Shown here piece after piece: positions 31,701 to 37,865 of a DNA stretch of 43,968 nt. Source of the stretch: a virus; the IMG/VR virus record IMGVR_UViG_3300020457_000021, positions 1 to 43,968 of that record; one strand, given 5' to 3'. A program made the position numbers and the translations under genes. The stretch's first letter is position 1; the number at the start of each line of letters is the position of its first letter. The notes beneath the pieces were generated by a model. It worked only from the letters and a program-made list of their open reading frames with translations, was not told the origin of the DNA and ran no database searches.

Positions 31701-34002
31701 AAACATTTATTTTGTCAATTTGACCATAATGAACAGAATCTTGAGAAATTGCAGAATGCAATTCAAGTCCATTTAATGTAACTCCAACTGCACCAATAAT
31801 ATCATCATGTTTATTTGCTATTGCTGGCTTAATTGGTATCTTTTTGAAATTATTCTGATTTTTTAAAGATCCGCCACGATATAAACTATGTGGTATAATT
31901 TTATGCTCATCAAGACCAGAACTGACATGAAGTTGATTCCAGTATGGGTGAGTACTCAAACCAGCAGCAGTTTTAAGATCCCATAATGTATCATTACTGA
32001 AAATACTTTGTCTACTTAATGATAATCTAATATTATCATCATCAATTCTTTGAACATAATAAATTCCAGTATCCAATCCAACTACACCACTATCATCAGT
32101 TGATGGTTGATAATATACCTTTTCTCCATTTAAAAATTCATGGTCAGCAATTGATATTCCTGAACCTACAACATTTTTAGATGTAAATGTCTTAGATCTG
32201 TCAGTAGTGTCAAAATCACTTGAAGGATATCCAGAAAAAGCAATATATGCATTACCTTTAGAGTCAATAAATGAGTTTTGAATATCTGCTAATACATTTC
32301 CTAATCCAAGTCTAGGAGAAACAAATCTTATATTATCTCTTATAGAGTAATTTTTTCCAGCATCTGCTACATTATTAACATTCAACTCATTCGTATATTT
32401 TACAATATTAGCAGTAACTTCACTTACTGGCATATTGTTTCCTAAAAATGCTCCAGTCTCTCTTTCATATACGTCTATAAAATGACCTTTCTTTATAGCT
32501 GGAATATCTAAAAGAGTTATACTACCACCAGAACCAGCACCAGTTTGAATACCAGATATTCCAGTTACCACATCTTTCAATAATACATCATATTCTATAG
32601 GTGAATTATATGTCCAAGTATTGAACTTTCTTTCCAAAACATCTGTTTTCTCACCAACATATCTTGCACTAATTGTATCACCAACATTAAGGAACTTTGT
32701 ACTTTCAAAACCAGTGGAAATGCCAGAAATACCACCACTTATTCTCATTTTACATACTTTAGATGTATCGTTATCTTCATAACCATACACAAAATTACTG
32801 CTAATTACTGGTGTATCTTGAGGAATACTAGTTGTTAAACCTACACATCCAAAGAATTGATTATATGATTTTGAACTATATGATACTTGTTTATATGTCC
32901 CAGATGTATTTGGGTACCAAAAATGTCCAGTAGCACCAAATCCAACAGTAGAATCAACGCTTACAGTGTCTATAGTATCATTTGTCCCAATAACTTTTGT
33001 CTTATTATTAATAGTAAATCTATTCTCAAAAAGAGGATCAATTCCTCTATCGATAGTTTCTCTTGATAGTGAAATTCTGAAATATGTCTTATTTTCTAAA
33101 AATACCTCTTCTACGTTTGAAATTGCACCACTTGCAGTAGAATTTTCTTTAGTTAAAACTGAAAATGTATCTAAATCTCCTTGATATAATGAAGAAAACT
33201 TCAAATTCATTGGATTTCCTTCTATGGCTTCAACCATAACTTGGTCACCCTTATTCCATTCAGCATCAGATGCAACAATAGTACTATTAAATGGTTTATT
33301 GATAGTTACTGGTTTACCAAATAAGACCTTGAATAGTATGTCTAATGAGGTATCAGTTCCCTTTGATGCATAAAAGTCTTTTGCTCTTGTTAATATATTT
33401 TCAATAGAAAGACCAGATGCAAATTGTCTCTTTTCTACTCCTGGTAAAAAATGATTTTTAAACTTATTATAGAACTGTCCCAAATAAACAAAACTTAAAT
33501 TTAAGACAGGAGATAGTGCATCATGTGGATTTGCTTCTGTTTCTGAAAAAACTAAATTTTCTGGATTTCCTGGTGTTTCAAGTTTATCGATTCCACTAAA
33601 TCCACGAGCACAACCAGTAAATGAAGTAGCAGTTTTACCAGTATAAGTAATAATCTCATTACCTATTTTAAGTAGGCCATATGCGTCTGGAAACCCCTTT
33701 GTATGATTTACATTGATTACATCATCAAATGCAAGAGCTCTTTGTGTGAGCACTACTATTTGGGGTGGTGTTGCTGCTCCAGTTGGGGTTATAGTTTGTG
33801 CTCTTACTGTCTCTATCTCTGATAACTTAGAAATACTCTTATATTCGTTAATATTTTCAGCTAAATCTCCAATTCCATATTCATGACCATCAAAATGATA
33901 ATATTGCTCCAAAAATTCCTGAAATAAAGGACTTTCCGATACAACGTAATCAGGTATTATGCTACTTAAGATGTTAGATACTTTTACTTTTTTATCTGCC
34001 AT
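22765..34002 (-). CDS. gp7: giant gp7-type baseplate wedge protein with degenerate YHYH domain
   Basis: A 3745-aa protein in the T4 gp7 position between gp6 and gp8 (T4 gp7 is 1032 aa). N-terminal residues 1-60 and the segment FLPGVEKRQFASGLSIENIL are typical of cyanophage wedge initiators. About residues 1290-1395 form a YHYH-type domain (GWAYDGNPIYAPYG ... YPDGIY ... FPYLPF), but the name-giving tetrad reads YCYY. About ten G-G-x-x-Y-x-x-P repeats are scattered from about 770 to 3540. Three copies of the L-x-I-x-x-E/R-G...H module occur near 88-150, 1570-1640 and 2715-2805. G-I/V-G-T-T motifs are frequent. One open frame spans 11.2 kb. Confidence 0.88.
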   Translation of the reverse strand: MADKKVKVSNILSSIIPDYVVSESPLFQEFLEQYYHFDGHEYGIGDLAENINEYKSISKLSEIETVRAQTITPTGAATPPQIVVLTQRALAFDDVINVNHTKGFPDAYGLLKIGNEIITYTGKTATSFTGCARGFSGIDKLETPGNPENLVFSETEANPHDALSPVLNLSFVYLGQFYNKFKNHFLPGVEKRQFASGLSIENILTRAKDFYASKGTDTSLDILFKVLFGKPVTINKPFNSTIVASDAEWNKGDQVMVEAIEGNPMNLKFSSLYQGDLDTFSVLTKENSTASGAISNVEEVFLENKTYFRISLSRETIDRGIDPLFENRFTINNKTKVIGTNDTIDTVSVDSTVGFGATGHFWYPNTSGTYKQVSYSSKSYNQFFGCVGLTTSIPQDTPVISSNFVYGYEDNDTSKVCKMRISGGISGISTGFESTKFLNVGDTISARYVGEKTDVLERKFNTWTYNSPIEYDVLLKDVVTGISGIQTGAGSGGSITLLDIPAIKKGHFIDVYERETGAFLGNNMPVSEVTANIVKYTNELNVNNVADAGKNYSIRDNIRFVSPRLGLGNVLADIQNSFIDSKGNAYIAFSGYPSSDFDTTDRSKTFTSKNVVGSGISIADHEFLNGEKVYYQPSTDDSGVVGLDTGIYYVQRIDDDNIRLSLSRQSIFSNDTLWDLKTAAGLSTHPYWNQLHVSSGLDEHKIIPHSLYRGGSLKNQNNFKKIPIKPAIANKHDDIIGAVGVTLNGLELHSAISQDSVHYGQIDKINVLTGGSDYDVINPPNVSVGDSEGSAIDCNVHLSDGKVSEIVVTESGWDYYAPPAVSITGGNGVGAECQARLQAFTHSVSVGEASVGTATTIGKITLPTGETHRFLDGEEIVYTTTGSAVGIASTNAQLNYNAAGVGATTFLIDGTTYFVAKTDDTEFSLAITRERALNKKFLINFLDDGSGTHTFTAKRKRKKISEIVVKTSGSNFGYNKVEIDAQKYPPENRSGILTTFVGINTHDDYIYARNHNFASGDVVSYSNGGTVITGLSTSTHYTITVIDSDKFKLSDSNTNYRNKTYVNMSTIGVGTHTFDYPEIKVNIDGVTAVGVGSTVLPSYSAAKAIPIIKGKVDNVFIRKGGVGYGVTNIVNHIRQPKIDLFTGKGAIIGVSIGFGGKVDSVNVIDGGSEYTTPPVLEVVGAGKLAKLKANIVDGKIDSVTVIAPGKNYIQGETTIRIVPAGLGALFNCNIHEWRINNVKRYEHVIDDSTYNAVQLRSTKGNKLASFFVPKKIREDIGDNLKGNGEEKPVDQREHSKIIGWAYDGNPIYAPYGKDFSANEIRPMRSSYISNPVSDTGIRPNYPTDYFIEDFYFSKGSGDLDEFNGRWEFNDDYPDGIYCYYSTINDSTSSSPKFPYLPFKHHNESDKFNYDTLIDQSDEYINTGEYKRSITHLGFDNPTTKYKFVSNQLASNPLLKIDSIRSSGVTTVFVDDPGNSYKVGDTLTFTNSGAVSGTIDKIFGKNIVSIATSAITSDNLKFAIKGKTVTAFSTLPHNYIDGDSAEIVGVSSAFYSYIEGNRTVGVKTTTTIVSVAIAATSVTGVSTFISLSEPTNTDRFRVGDVIEMQSEQMLILNKDQFNNRYRVARLHNGTSGTTHAVGVDVIKKPLEFTFQVDKTTQNKNIEEVKRFNFDGQRSVGIGSTAVDVIVGYAGSFTQSKTVPARAIYAPNHPFVTGQELSYVAVGSTLKGTREYGGTEMDFKDFSKLYCVKLNDEFIGIATEKTGVSQELGFTTSRVYFSTVNGSDHRFESIPENITGKSIKREGRLILDSIHSLELNDIISLNVTSNRTDSITFKYNDDIKKLTSNEKQFVSTAVTTTIHEITIPDHKLTTGDIIVYSSANPATPLVNNGIYYAVRISDDVIRLAENAYNANKPAYEGIKFTTQGSGTHTIASVNPPLSFYRGSIVTLDVSDSSLTNYDINFYNDKNFISKYDSSSVTREGAFGDGSSGKIILDIDESFPDNIYYQVEGVGSNYVNTYESATNTEVRNYSNINVVESLFNKDHKVSAGIGTTTFAITLVGAAETTSYSSSGFSSAFYTTNSKTEKGGVHSVRINNVVDTDTLSRIVSIGTTVGFDAVFSEESNEIGQINGVQISDQGLEFTNDKTLTPKADPFVVLKLRDVYTLDSIGVTTGGNNYTSPPVTVAIGNTVIKTDTHLVGNSVSSVDVIQNDTGISENIKIIPTINSNGVAAIGATCDQFQTNEIRIREPIAGFTSENFPFSLGDLIFVENIDITDDGDGYNSSDYDYQYFTVTGINTLGGNASVKYSISGIGSTAGNYDNTSEFGRVIKAVDLAGYEANVKKVQFLEGEKISSSDGLTYGFVAKDGWNKDSQTLKLKNVVGKFKEKDKIESSLRSSKSIIQNVYDFNFDLEVDSLVSKATNWQTDKGKLSHNDQRLHDNDYYQRFSYAIKGEVPYDTWKEPITSLGHISGYKPFADLEIIPAVSNTGMSTFAGDISLKIELESDASVWCRYYYDMGLEDPDTTTNTLSKIITFNGKVLTDYNESRTNKVLLLKDISDQFTGFTTTTGGQVVGLTTFALYTIDTPGQPNTGVSTERLFYKTVQPSVGIDTSTGVITINDHEFNTGEELDYSADTTAIKVDNGGGGQVSLGSKVYVIKESKNTFKIASSKVNANAGTAHTITNIVGVGNTHTFAVPPELATNRVMISIDNIIQSPLAFVRNLSVGLQTSAGIGTETLFLDDTAKIKGNSLLKIENEIVKVNLVGIGTTPGDATVSLGSTQALSVTRGAMGTVAAAHTTGAGVTVLSGDYRIQDGSIHFIDAPYGYSAGIGSTSIFSNKSSFDGRSFYRLKYDNNFIFDDISESFDSEEDEFMLYSNNVDMLTLTADAGITTNYGFVLVNNIFQDPHHGEGGSSLNKSDYTIAGAGNSITFAGTYSPTGKIAGATQDLPQGGIINEFDVTPGSGIQSSFRATATCVIGVGGTIASVSIGNSGTGYLEAPSVSVATTESHYEHRFVSAGTNSVTDNGSGTHTPTYATYNSTTGNLVLTIPNHGLTTSNTVAIANDTLEFQCSRDNYTSNKTYPRSTDPVSGIQTAITAKTDDTITVNVGAGAGIGASITATISNGMVSGLTIANAGTGYTSTDMPTIIIDAPSPWKNVPLIGGNGSGATVDLTVGVAGSAISYNLNDPGVGYSVNDVLHIDPPYTPGISTSRFTLTVKNRHQDKFSGWTVGQLLELDDFSSLFNGFRKSFLITRTIVNKEYYSIRAMQDSGIVLANNLFIFINDVLQQPNQDYEFNGGTRIKFIEAPKPGSKLRIYLYVASTEDYLSVDVDQTVKEGDGLTLQEWRTDDVSKIPSWTTAQDERKIYELLSSDSVQTQVYGGVGIRTDGFERPIKWCKQTSDMVIDGVYISKSRVSWAPQLTPSTNIIKDVSSTDNKIYVKNTYPTFSHTDDLAQNLNDIRIISQDVTRPAFATASVSLSGTISTITITDGGFGYTSAPQVSIQPMPEQGYGVGTTATGTANITAGIVTSITLTNVGAAYSSANPPVVLIEPEGSVEEKIEKVTYDGDYGLVIGIQTATITNAGVTTHQIIYDLIPHPNIVAAKTKSGLATGDYFVIDNTNLGSPSIGVTAVGVNTATTVGIGTQFLNSVYQVYHHEHQPTGAGSSTVRVTCNVQDHQVGITTAGLESVIPGATGHKNAGTYTWGVINVNRNANSKSFNAYTQNGVGNLNDSNYQIGLSTSAYVSRLLGLREST

Positions 34003-34004
34003 TT

Positions 34005-35894
34005 CTATCTAATATAGTTTTTGGTACTTACAAAGCTTGATGGTGGGATGTATTCATTTCCAGATCTATTAAGACCAGATGTGACAATATCTTCCAAAAG
34101 ATTCAATTTACTGTTTGCTGTAGTATCTAGCACAATATAAAGGTTCTGTTTTGCGATAATATCATTGGATTCTGGTATAACCTCAATTTCTACCTTATCA
34201 GTAAGTCCAGTAGATGAAATATTTGTTGGATACAAGATAATTTCACCTTTTGCATAATCAACTGTACCTGCATTTAGGTTAATATAGTTGGGTTTTTCGT
34301 CAACAATAGTAAAATATCGTATTGTACCAGTATCACCAGTCTCATCGGGTAAATCAGAAAGATATACACTACCTTCAACACCTTGAAGTTTAAATGAAGA
34401 CGATCTTATATTAAATCCTTCCATATCCTTATGGAATCGGTTACCATAACAAAGTTCATAGTTAGCAAGTTTGTCATAAGCAGGAATTAGGTTCCTTCTC
34501 ATCTTAAGAACAGTAATATTAGAAGTAACTGAAGTACTAACAGTGTCAATTATATTTAAAAGTTTACTATACTTCAATCTTCCTCCAAATTGGTTAATAT
34601 CACTTGATTTTGCGTAATTTGAGATAGCATTAGTAATGCTTGATGCTAATCCTTCCTTAGATTCTGCTGATCCAGGATCATAAGAGACTGTTGAATTGTA
34701 TTCAACGTACAAATACTTCAAATCAACAAATTCTTGCTTAATTCCAGCAACTGTATACTGTTTCAATCTTGATCTAATAGCCTCTTTAGAGACATCGGAC
34801 AAATATTCACCATTTTGAGGTTTAATTGTGATATAAACCTTACCATATTCAGGTGGAGTAACCTCTTCTCCTCCATATGCACTGACAGAATCGATATTTG
34901 AGAACAGATTTGGTATTAAACTGATATAATCATTCGCTGTCACTGCCCTCTGCTGCGACGCATAGACCCTTGGAGCAAGATATTTGATGGAATCTACAGA
35001 TTCTATGGATGCACCGTTCTCAGACGGTTGTGTGGTCGATATAAGAGACACTCCTTGAGTAACAGATTGGTCAATTCCACCAATTGTATAAGTTACCTTA
35101 CCATTAAATGAGAAATTTGCAGCTCCATTACCTAATTCACCTTGTGTTACAATATAAGTAACTTTAATTGTACTGCCATTTTCTGGTTTTTTACCTAAAG
35201 TACCATCTCCAAATAGAAGTTGATACCTTTCATCGCTTATTTCTTGTACTAGGAACAATCTTGATAAAGAATTGACTTGATAGATGTTTTCGTACTTATT
35301 ATAAACTTCTTCTGTTCCTGATGGATTTGTTATTGTGACTCTAATTGTAGAGGTATCAATGTTTGCATTTGGTAGAATATACTTTGCATCTACTTGAGAA
35401 TTATCAACTGTGAATGTTTTTGTAAGTAATGTTCCCTCATGTACAGTAATATCACTAAAATTTACTATATCATTGTCATTTGCTCTTGCAGTAATGTCAT
35501 CTGGAATCGAAAATAAGTAATCTCCATTAGAAAGATTACCAGATGCTACTAATCCTTTATGTAAAGTTAGTATTTTTGCCTTAGAAGAACTTACATTTAC
35601 ACTAAAATTGATCTTTGCAGTAGAAGATTTCTTTGAACGTGGGACATAACCAATATTTCTTGCCAATGAAACTACGTTTTCTCTTAAAGTAGCACTATCA
35701 ATGAATGCCTCATTGACTGCCATATTGGTGTTATAAGAGGTAATATAGGAATTATACGCTAAAGTATCGATTAAAACAGAAAAATTAGACCCATCGAAGT
35801 CAAAATCACTAAAATTTGAGTTAGCTCTCAGATAATCCTTAATCTGAGCCTTCAAATCGTTAAAATCTAGGTTAGTGAATTGATTAAATGCCAT
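34005..35894 (-). CDS. gp6: gp6 baseplate wedge protein
   Basis: A 629-aa protein of the T4 gp6/baseplate-J family (T4 660 aa), which forms the ring joining the wedges. The N terminus (FTNLDFNDLKAQIKDYLRAN and the segment NTNMAVNEAFIDSATLRENV) is a clear gp6 signature. A baseplate-J-like middle includes APRVYASQQRAVTANDY near 308-324. It shares its first base with the stop region of gp25 (both at 35894) and precedes gp7 by 2 bases, giving the T4 order 25-6-7-8 (in T4 gene 25 lies elsewhere, but it is adjacent in many T4-like phages). Confidence 0.95.
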   Translation of the reverse strand: MAFNQFTNLDFNDLKAQIKDYLRANSNFSDFDFDGSNFSVLIDTLAYNSYITSYNTNMAVNEAFIDSATLRENVVSLARNIGYVPRSKKSSTAKINFSVNVSSSKAKILTLHKGLVASGNLSNGDYLFSIPDDITARANDNDIVNFSDITVHEGTLLTKTFTVDNSQVDAKYILPNANIDTSTIRVTITNPSGTEEVYNKYENIYQVNSLSRLFLVQEISDERYQLLFGDGTLGKKPENGSTIKVTYIVTQGELGNGAANFSFNGKVTYTIGGIDQSVTQGVSLISTTQPSENGASIESVDSIKYLAPRVYASQQRAVTANDYISLIPNLFSNIDSVSAYGGEEVTPPEYGKVYITIKPQNGEYLSDVSKEAIRSRLKQYTVAGIKQEFVDLKYLYVEYNSTVSYDPGSAESKEGLASSITNAISNYAKSSDINQFGGRLKYSKLLNIIDTVSTSVTSNITVLKMRRNLIPAYDKLANYELCYGNRFHKDMEGFNIRSSSFKLQGVEGSVYLSDLPDETGDTGTIRYFTIVDEKPNYINLNAGTVDYAKGEIILYPTNISSTGLTDKVEIEVIPESNDIIAKQNLYIVLDTTANSKLNLLEDIVTSGLNRSGNEYIPPSSFVSTKNYIR

Positions 35895-36304
35895 TATATT
35901 CTACTAGGTTGTAAGAGAAATTCTATATTTTGAGTCGGAACAGGTAATCCTATGATACTGTATTTAATAGTAATGTACAGACCATTATAATCTAGAGTAT
36001 CATTTACAATAATATCCAATACTTTGATTCTAGGTTCGAAGTTTTCCAATAATGTTCTAATTTCTTCAGTCAATGAAGAAGAAATATCACTACCTACAAG
36101 TTCAAATAATGAAGATTCAACAGAAAGACCCAACAAATCATTAAAAAATCGCTCATTAATTCGAGTTTTTACTAAATTCTGAACTGATTTTTTAATTGCA
36201 TCCTCGTTTCTAAGTACAGTTACGTCATTTGTAACTGGATGTCTCGTAAATGAGAAACTAATGTCCTTAAAACCACGAGAAATTGGTTCTGTATATGCTG
36301 GCAT
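35894..36304 (-). CDS. gp25: gp25 baseplate wedge, lysozyme-like fold
   Basis: A 136-aa gpW/gp25-family protein (T4 132 aa), the wedge core subunit next to gp6 and the base of the sheath. The family pattern is plain: SRGFKDISFSFTRHPVTND at the N terminus, then AIKKSVQNLVKT and a basic segment RINERFFNDLLG. It starts 26 bases after the 51-aa ORF and shares one base with gp6. It is probably transcribed from the CTAAATA promoter at 36509. Confidence 0.95.
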   Translation of the reverse strand: MPAYTEPISRGFKDISFSFTRHPVTNDVTVLRNEDAIKKSVQNLVKTRINERFFNDLLGLSVESSLFELVGSDISSSLTEEIRTLLENFEPRIKVLDIIVNDTLDYNGLYITIKYSIIGLPVPTQNIEFLLQPSRI

Positions 36305-36330
36305 TCAATTTGGATACACTTATAGTATAT

Positions 36331-36486
36331 CTATAATGGTTTTTTCGAATTTGGGTCATTATATAACTCCGAATCCCCCTCATTTAGGTCATAATTAGGT
36401 GCATAGTCATGCATTAACTCCTGAATTACCCTTTTTTTGGGTTTTCTGGGGTCTTCCCACAGGTCACGTACTGTATTTTCGGTCAT
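36331..36486 (-). CDS. 51-aa hypothetical protein upstream of gp25
   Basis: A small ORF read directly from the sequence: 51 aa, starting MTENTVRDLWEDPRKPKK and ending NDPNSKKPL. The N terminus is helical with mixed charge and the C terminus is acidic and probably disordered. It lies between the late promoter at 36509 and gp25, so it would be the first gene of the baseplate operon. There is no strong ribosome-binding site. I do not recognise the family. Confidence 0.65.
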   Translation of the reverse strand: MTENTVRDLWEDPRKPKKRVIQELMHDYAPNYDLNEGDSELYNDPNSKKPL

Positions 36487-36508
36487 TTTCACTAGTTTTT
36501 ACCTACTA

Positions 36509-36515
36509 TATTTAG
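36509..36515 (-). promoter_or_regulatory. late promoter CTAAATA of the baseplate operon
   Basis: CTAAATA in the context ACTAAATATAG on the minus strand, 23 bases before the 51-aa ORF. It follows directly after the terminator at 36525-36545. That arrangement cleanly separates the glycosyltransferase unit from the late baseplate unit (51 aa, gp25, gp6, gp7). Confidence 0.65.
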
Positions 36516-36524
36516 TATTGCATT

Positions 36525-36545
36525 AAAAAACCCCCTTTCGGGGGT
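36525..36545 (-). terminator. rho-independent terminator with GAAA loop
   Basis: On the minus strand ACCCCC-GAAA-GGGGGT is followed by TTTTT: a six-base-pair, G/C-rich stem, a GNRA tetraloop and a U-tract. It lies 6 bases after the stop of the 46-aa gene and ends the unit glycosyltransferase/46-aa gene. It is the strongest terminator in the window. Confidence 0.92.
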
Positions 36546-36551
36546 CTTATG

Positions 36552-36692
36552 TTATTTTCCTTGTCCTCGGTACTTCTTTTTTGCTCCATTTCTGGAGGTT
36601 GCCGAGTATTTTGAGTGTTTACCTCTTCCTTGTCTTGACTTTTTTGGTTTGGCTTCTACTTGTGTATCACCAACCAGACTTCTCATACCCAT
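36552..36692 (-). CDS. 46-aa highly basic protein
   Basis: A small ORF read directly: 46 aa, starting MGMRSLVGDTQVEAKPKKSR and ending KKKYRGQGK. It is very rich in Lys, Arg, Gly and Ser with almost no hydrophobic core, so it is probably disordered and binds nucleic acid or an acidic partner. A ribosome-binding site AAAGGAGAG precedes the ATG. I believe this basic microprotein is widespread in cyanophages near the baseplate operon, but its function is not known to me. A strong terminator follows. Confidence 0.8.
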   Translation of the reverse strand: MGMRSLVGDTQVEAKPKKSRQGRGKHSKYSATSRNGAKKKYRGQGK

Positions 36693-36762
36693 AGTAGTTC
36701 TCTCCTTTTAGTTTACTTTAACGGGGCGATTTTTTTACGCCGATTTTTTTCTCATAAGGACT

Positions 36763-37524
36763 CTAAATGATTCGAGTCTTTTCATGTCCCACACGGACAC
36801 CAGGATCACACCATATCTCAAAACCTGCTTCGATGGCATCTAAACAGAAAGATACGTCTTCTCCACACATATCCTGAACCTCACCAGACTCGAATACCTG
36901 CATCTTCGGAGCAAACCAAGGATACTTAAGACCTTCGTGCTCGAATACACCCTTCTTAATTAATAGCCAACCAAATCCAGTGTAGTCAACAGTGAAAGGT
37001 TTACGTCTCTTGGACATAGTTTCGAGAGTCTCGTGATTCATCACGCCTCCGTTCTGCCTGAAATCGTCTTCCTCCAACCAATGTGCAACGGAAGTAGTCT
37101 TTCCATCCTCGGTACAATACCACCCTGCTGCGATCTGTTTATCCATCCATACCAAGCGATAGAACTTCTCGACATCAAATACAATATCAGAGTCAATCCA
37201 TAACTGATAGTCATACTTAAGTTTGCCATCCCACGGTACTTGATCTGGGCCTCGAAGAACATTAGCACCTAAACACTTACAACGTGCAAAGTTGACCATT
37301 GAAGAGTAGTCTTGTGATATCTGTATCGCTGCCCCACTCTGCACAAGATCGAAACACAACTGAACGAATGCCTTTAGAAAAATGTAGGAGACTCCTCTAC
37401 CAGGTAGACAGAATACAATGGTCTTACCTTTGACCATCTCCTTTGCTTTCTCTATACTGAACTCGTTTGATTTATCTTTCTTCTTTAATGGTGCTGCAGT
37501 TTTAACTGTAAATCCTTTTGCCAT
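36763..37524 (-). CDS. GT-A-fold glycosyltransferase
   Basis: A 253-aa protein. After a Lys-rich N terminus (residues 1-30), residues 34-45 (KTIVFCLPGRGV) form the first strand of a nucleotide-sugar binding fold. WIDSDIVF at 109-116 contains the D-x-D metal-binding motif (D111, D113). Near the C terminus CGEDVSFC (220-227) and GHEK (246-249) are typical acceptor and metal-ligand positions of GT-A enzymes. Substrate and acceptor are unknown; virion protein or DNA glycosylation are options. Its own sigma70-type promoter lies 24 bases upstream. GC content is distinctly higher (48% in one 60-base sample) than in the late genes. Confidence 0.82.
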   Translation of the reverse strand: MAKGFTVKTAAPLKKKDKSNEFSIEKAKEMVKGKTIVFCLPGRGVSYIFLKAFVQLCFDLVQSGAAIQISQDYSSMVNFARCKCLGANVLRGPDQVPWDGKLKYDYQLWIDSDIVFDVEKFYRLVWMDKQIAAGWYCTEDGKTTSVAHWLEEDDFRQNGGVMNHETLETMSKRRKPFTVDYTGFGWLLIKKGVFEHEGLKYPWFAPKMQVFESGEVQDMCGEDVSFCLDAIEAGFEIWCDPGVRVGHEKTRII

Positions 37525-37547
37525 AATCTTTGGAATACTATAAGGTT

Positions 37548-37576
37548 ATTATACCACTTCAATGAAATAATTGCAA
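37548..37576 (-). promoter_or_regulatory. sigma70-type promoter before the glycosyltransferase gene
   Basis: Minus strand -35 TTGCAA (37571-37576), a 17-base spacer, and a perfect -10 TATAAT (37548-37553), extending to TATAATAACC. It lies in the 55-base gap between the 56-aa gene and the glycosyltransferase start at 37524. A late-type CTAAATA lies just upstream at 37588-37594. Confidence 0.82.
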
Positions 37577-37579
37577 TGG

Positions 37580-37750
37580 TTAGTTTTTATTTAGAGTGAC
37601 ATCAATTGTATCTTTAATGGTCTCTATGTTCGGTTCTTTCGATTTCATCCAGATAATCTCTGCAATTTGCTCCTTACGCATCTCTACGTTCTTCTCAGGA
37701 ACATCCTGTAGTACTAATCTTTCATTTACACTAATATTATAAGTATTCAT
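37580..37750 (-). CDS. 56-aa hypothetical protein
   Basis: A small ORF read directly: 56 aa, starting MNTYNISVNERLVLQDVPEK and ending VTLNKN, with a central helical segment (RKEQIAEIIWMKSKE). Function unknown. It starts one base after the stop of the 37-aa ORF and belongs to the three-gene unit driven by the promoter at 38014-38042. A CTAAATA (37588-37594) is embedded in its last codons. Confidence 0.65.
   Translation of the reverse strand: MNTYNISVNERLVLQDVPEKNVEMRKEQIAEIIWMKSKEPNIETIKDTIDVTLNKN
37588..37594 (-). promoter_or_regulatory. possible late promoter CTAAATA inside the 56-aa gene
   Basis: A CTAAATA match on the minus strand, 64 bases before the glycosyltransferase ATG. The distance is larger than for the other late promoters and it lies within coding sequence, so it may be chance. 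If real, the glycosyltransferase would be expressed both early and late. Confidence 0.3.
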
Positions 37751-37751
37751 T

Positions 37752-37865
37752 CTAATCCTCGTCGATTATCAGCATCATCATTAGTACAAACCTGTCAATT
37801 TCTTTACATGTTCTACAATCTCCACATATTGGATAGTATAGCATTCTTAACGGATTAATAGTCAT
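37752..37865 (-). CDS. 37-aa cysteine-motif microprotein
   Basis: A very small ORF read directly: 37 aa, beginning MTINPLRMLYYPICG, with C-x-x-C-x-x-C (PICGDCRTCKE, residues 13-22), a hydrophobic Met/Leu/Ile run, and the acidic tail IDED. The clustered cysteines suggest metal or Fe-S binding or a redox role, though three cysteines alone are not a known full site. The ATG overlaps the last codons of the 49-aa gene by 11 bases and its stop is followed one base later by the 56-aa ATG. The tight packing supports it being real. Confidence 0.55.
   Translation of the reverse strand: MTINPLRMLYYPICGDCRTCKEIDRFVLMMMLIIDED

Noticed and set aside
1947-33184. Plus-strand open frames opposite gp20, gp19, gp18, gp17 and the giant genes
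   Set aside because: All are antisense shadows of long minus-strand genes; their repetitive residues reflect the codons of the Gly/Thr-rich proteins on the other strand.
37041-37268. Minus-strand 75-codon frame inside the glycosyltransferase gene
   Set aside because: It lies in another frame wholly within a gene with clear motifs.
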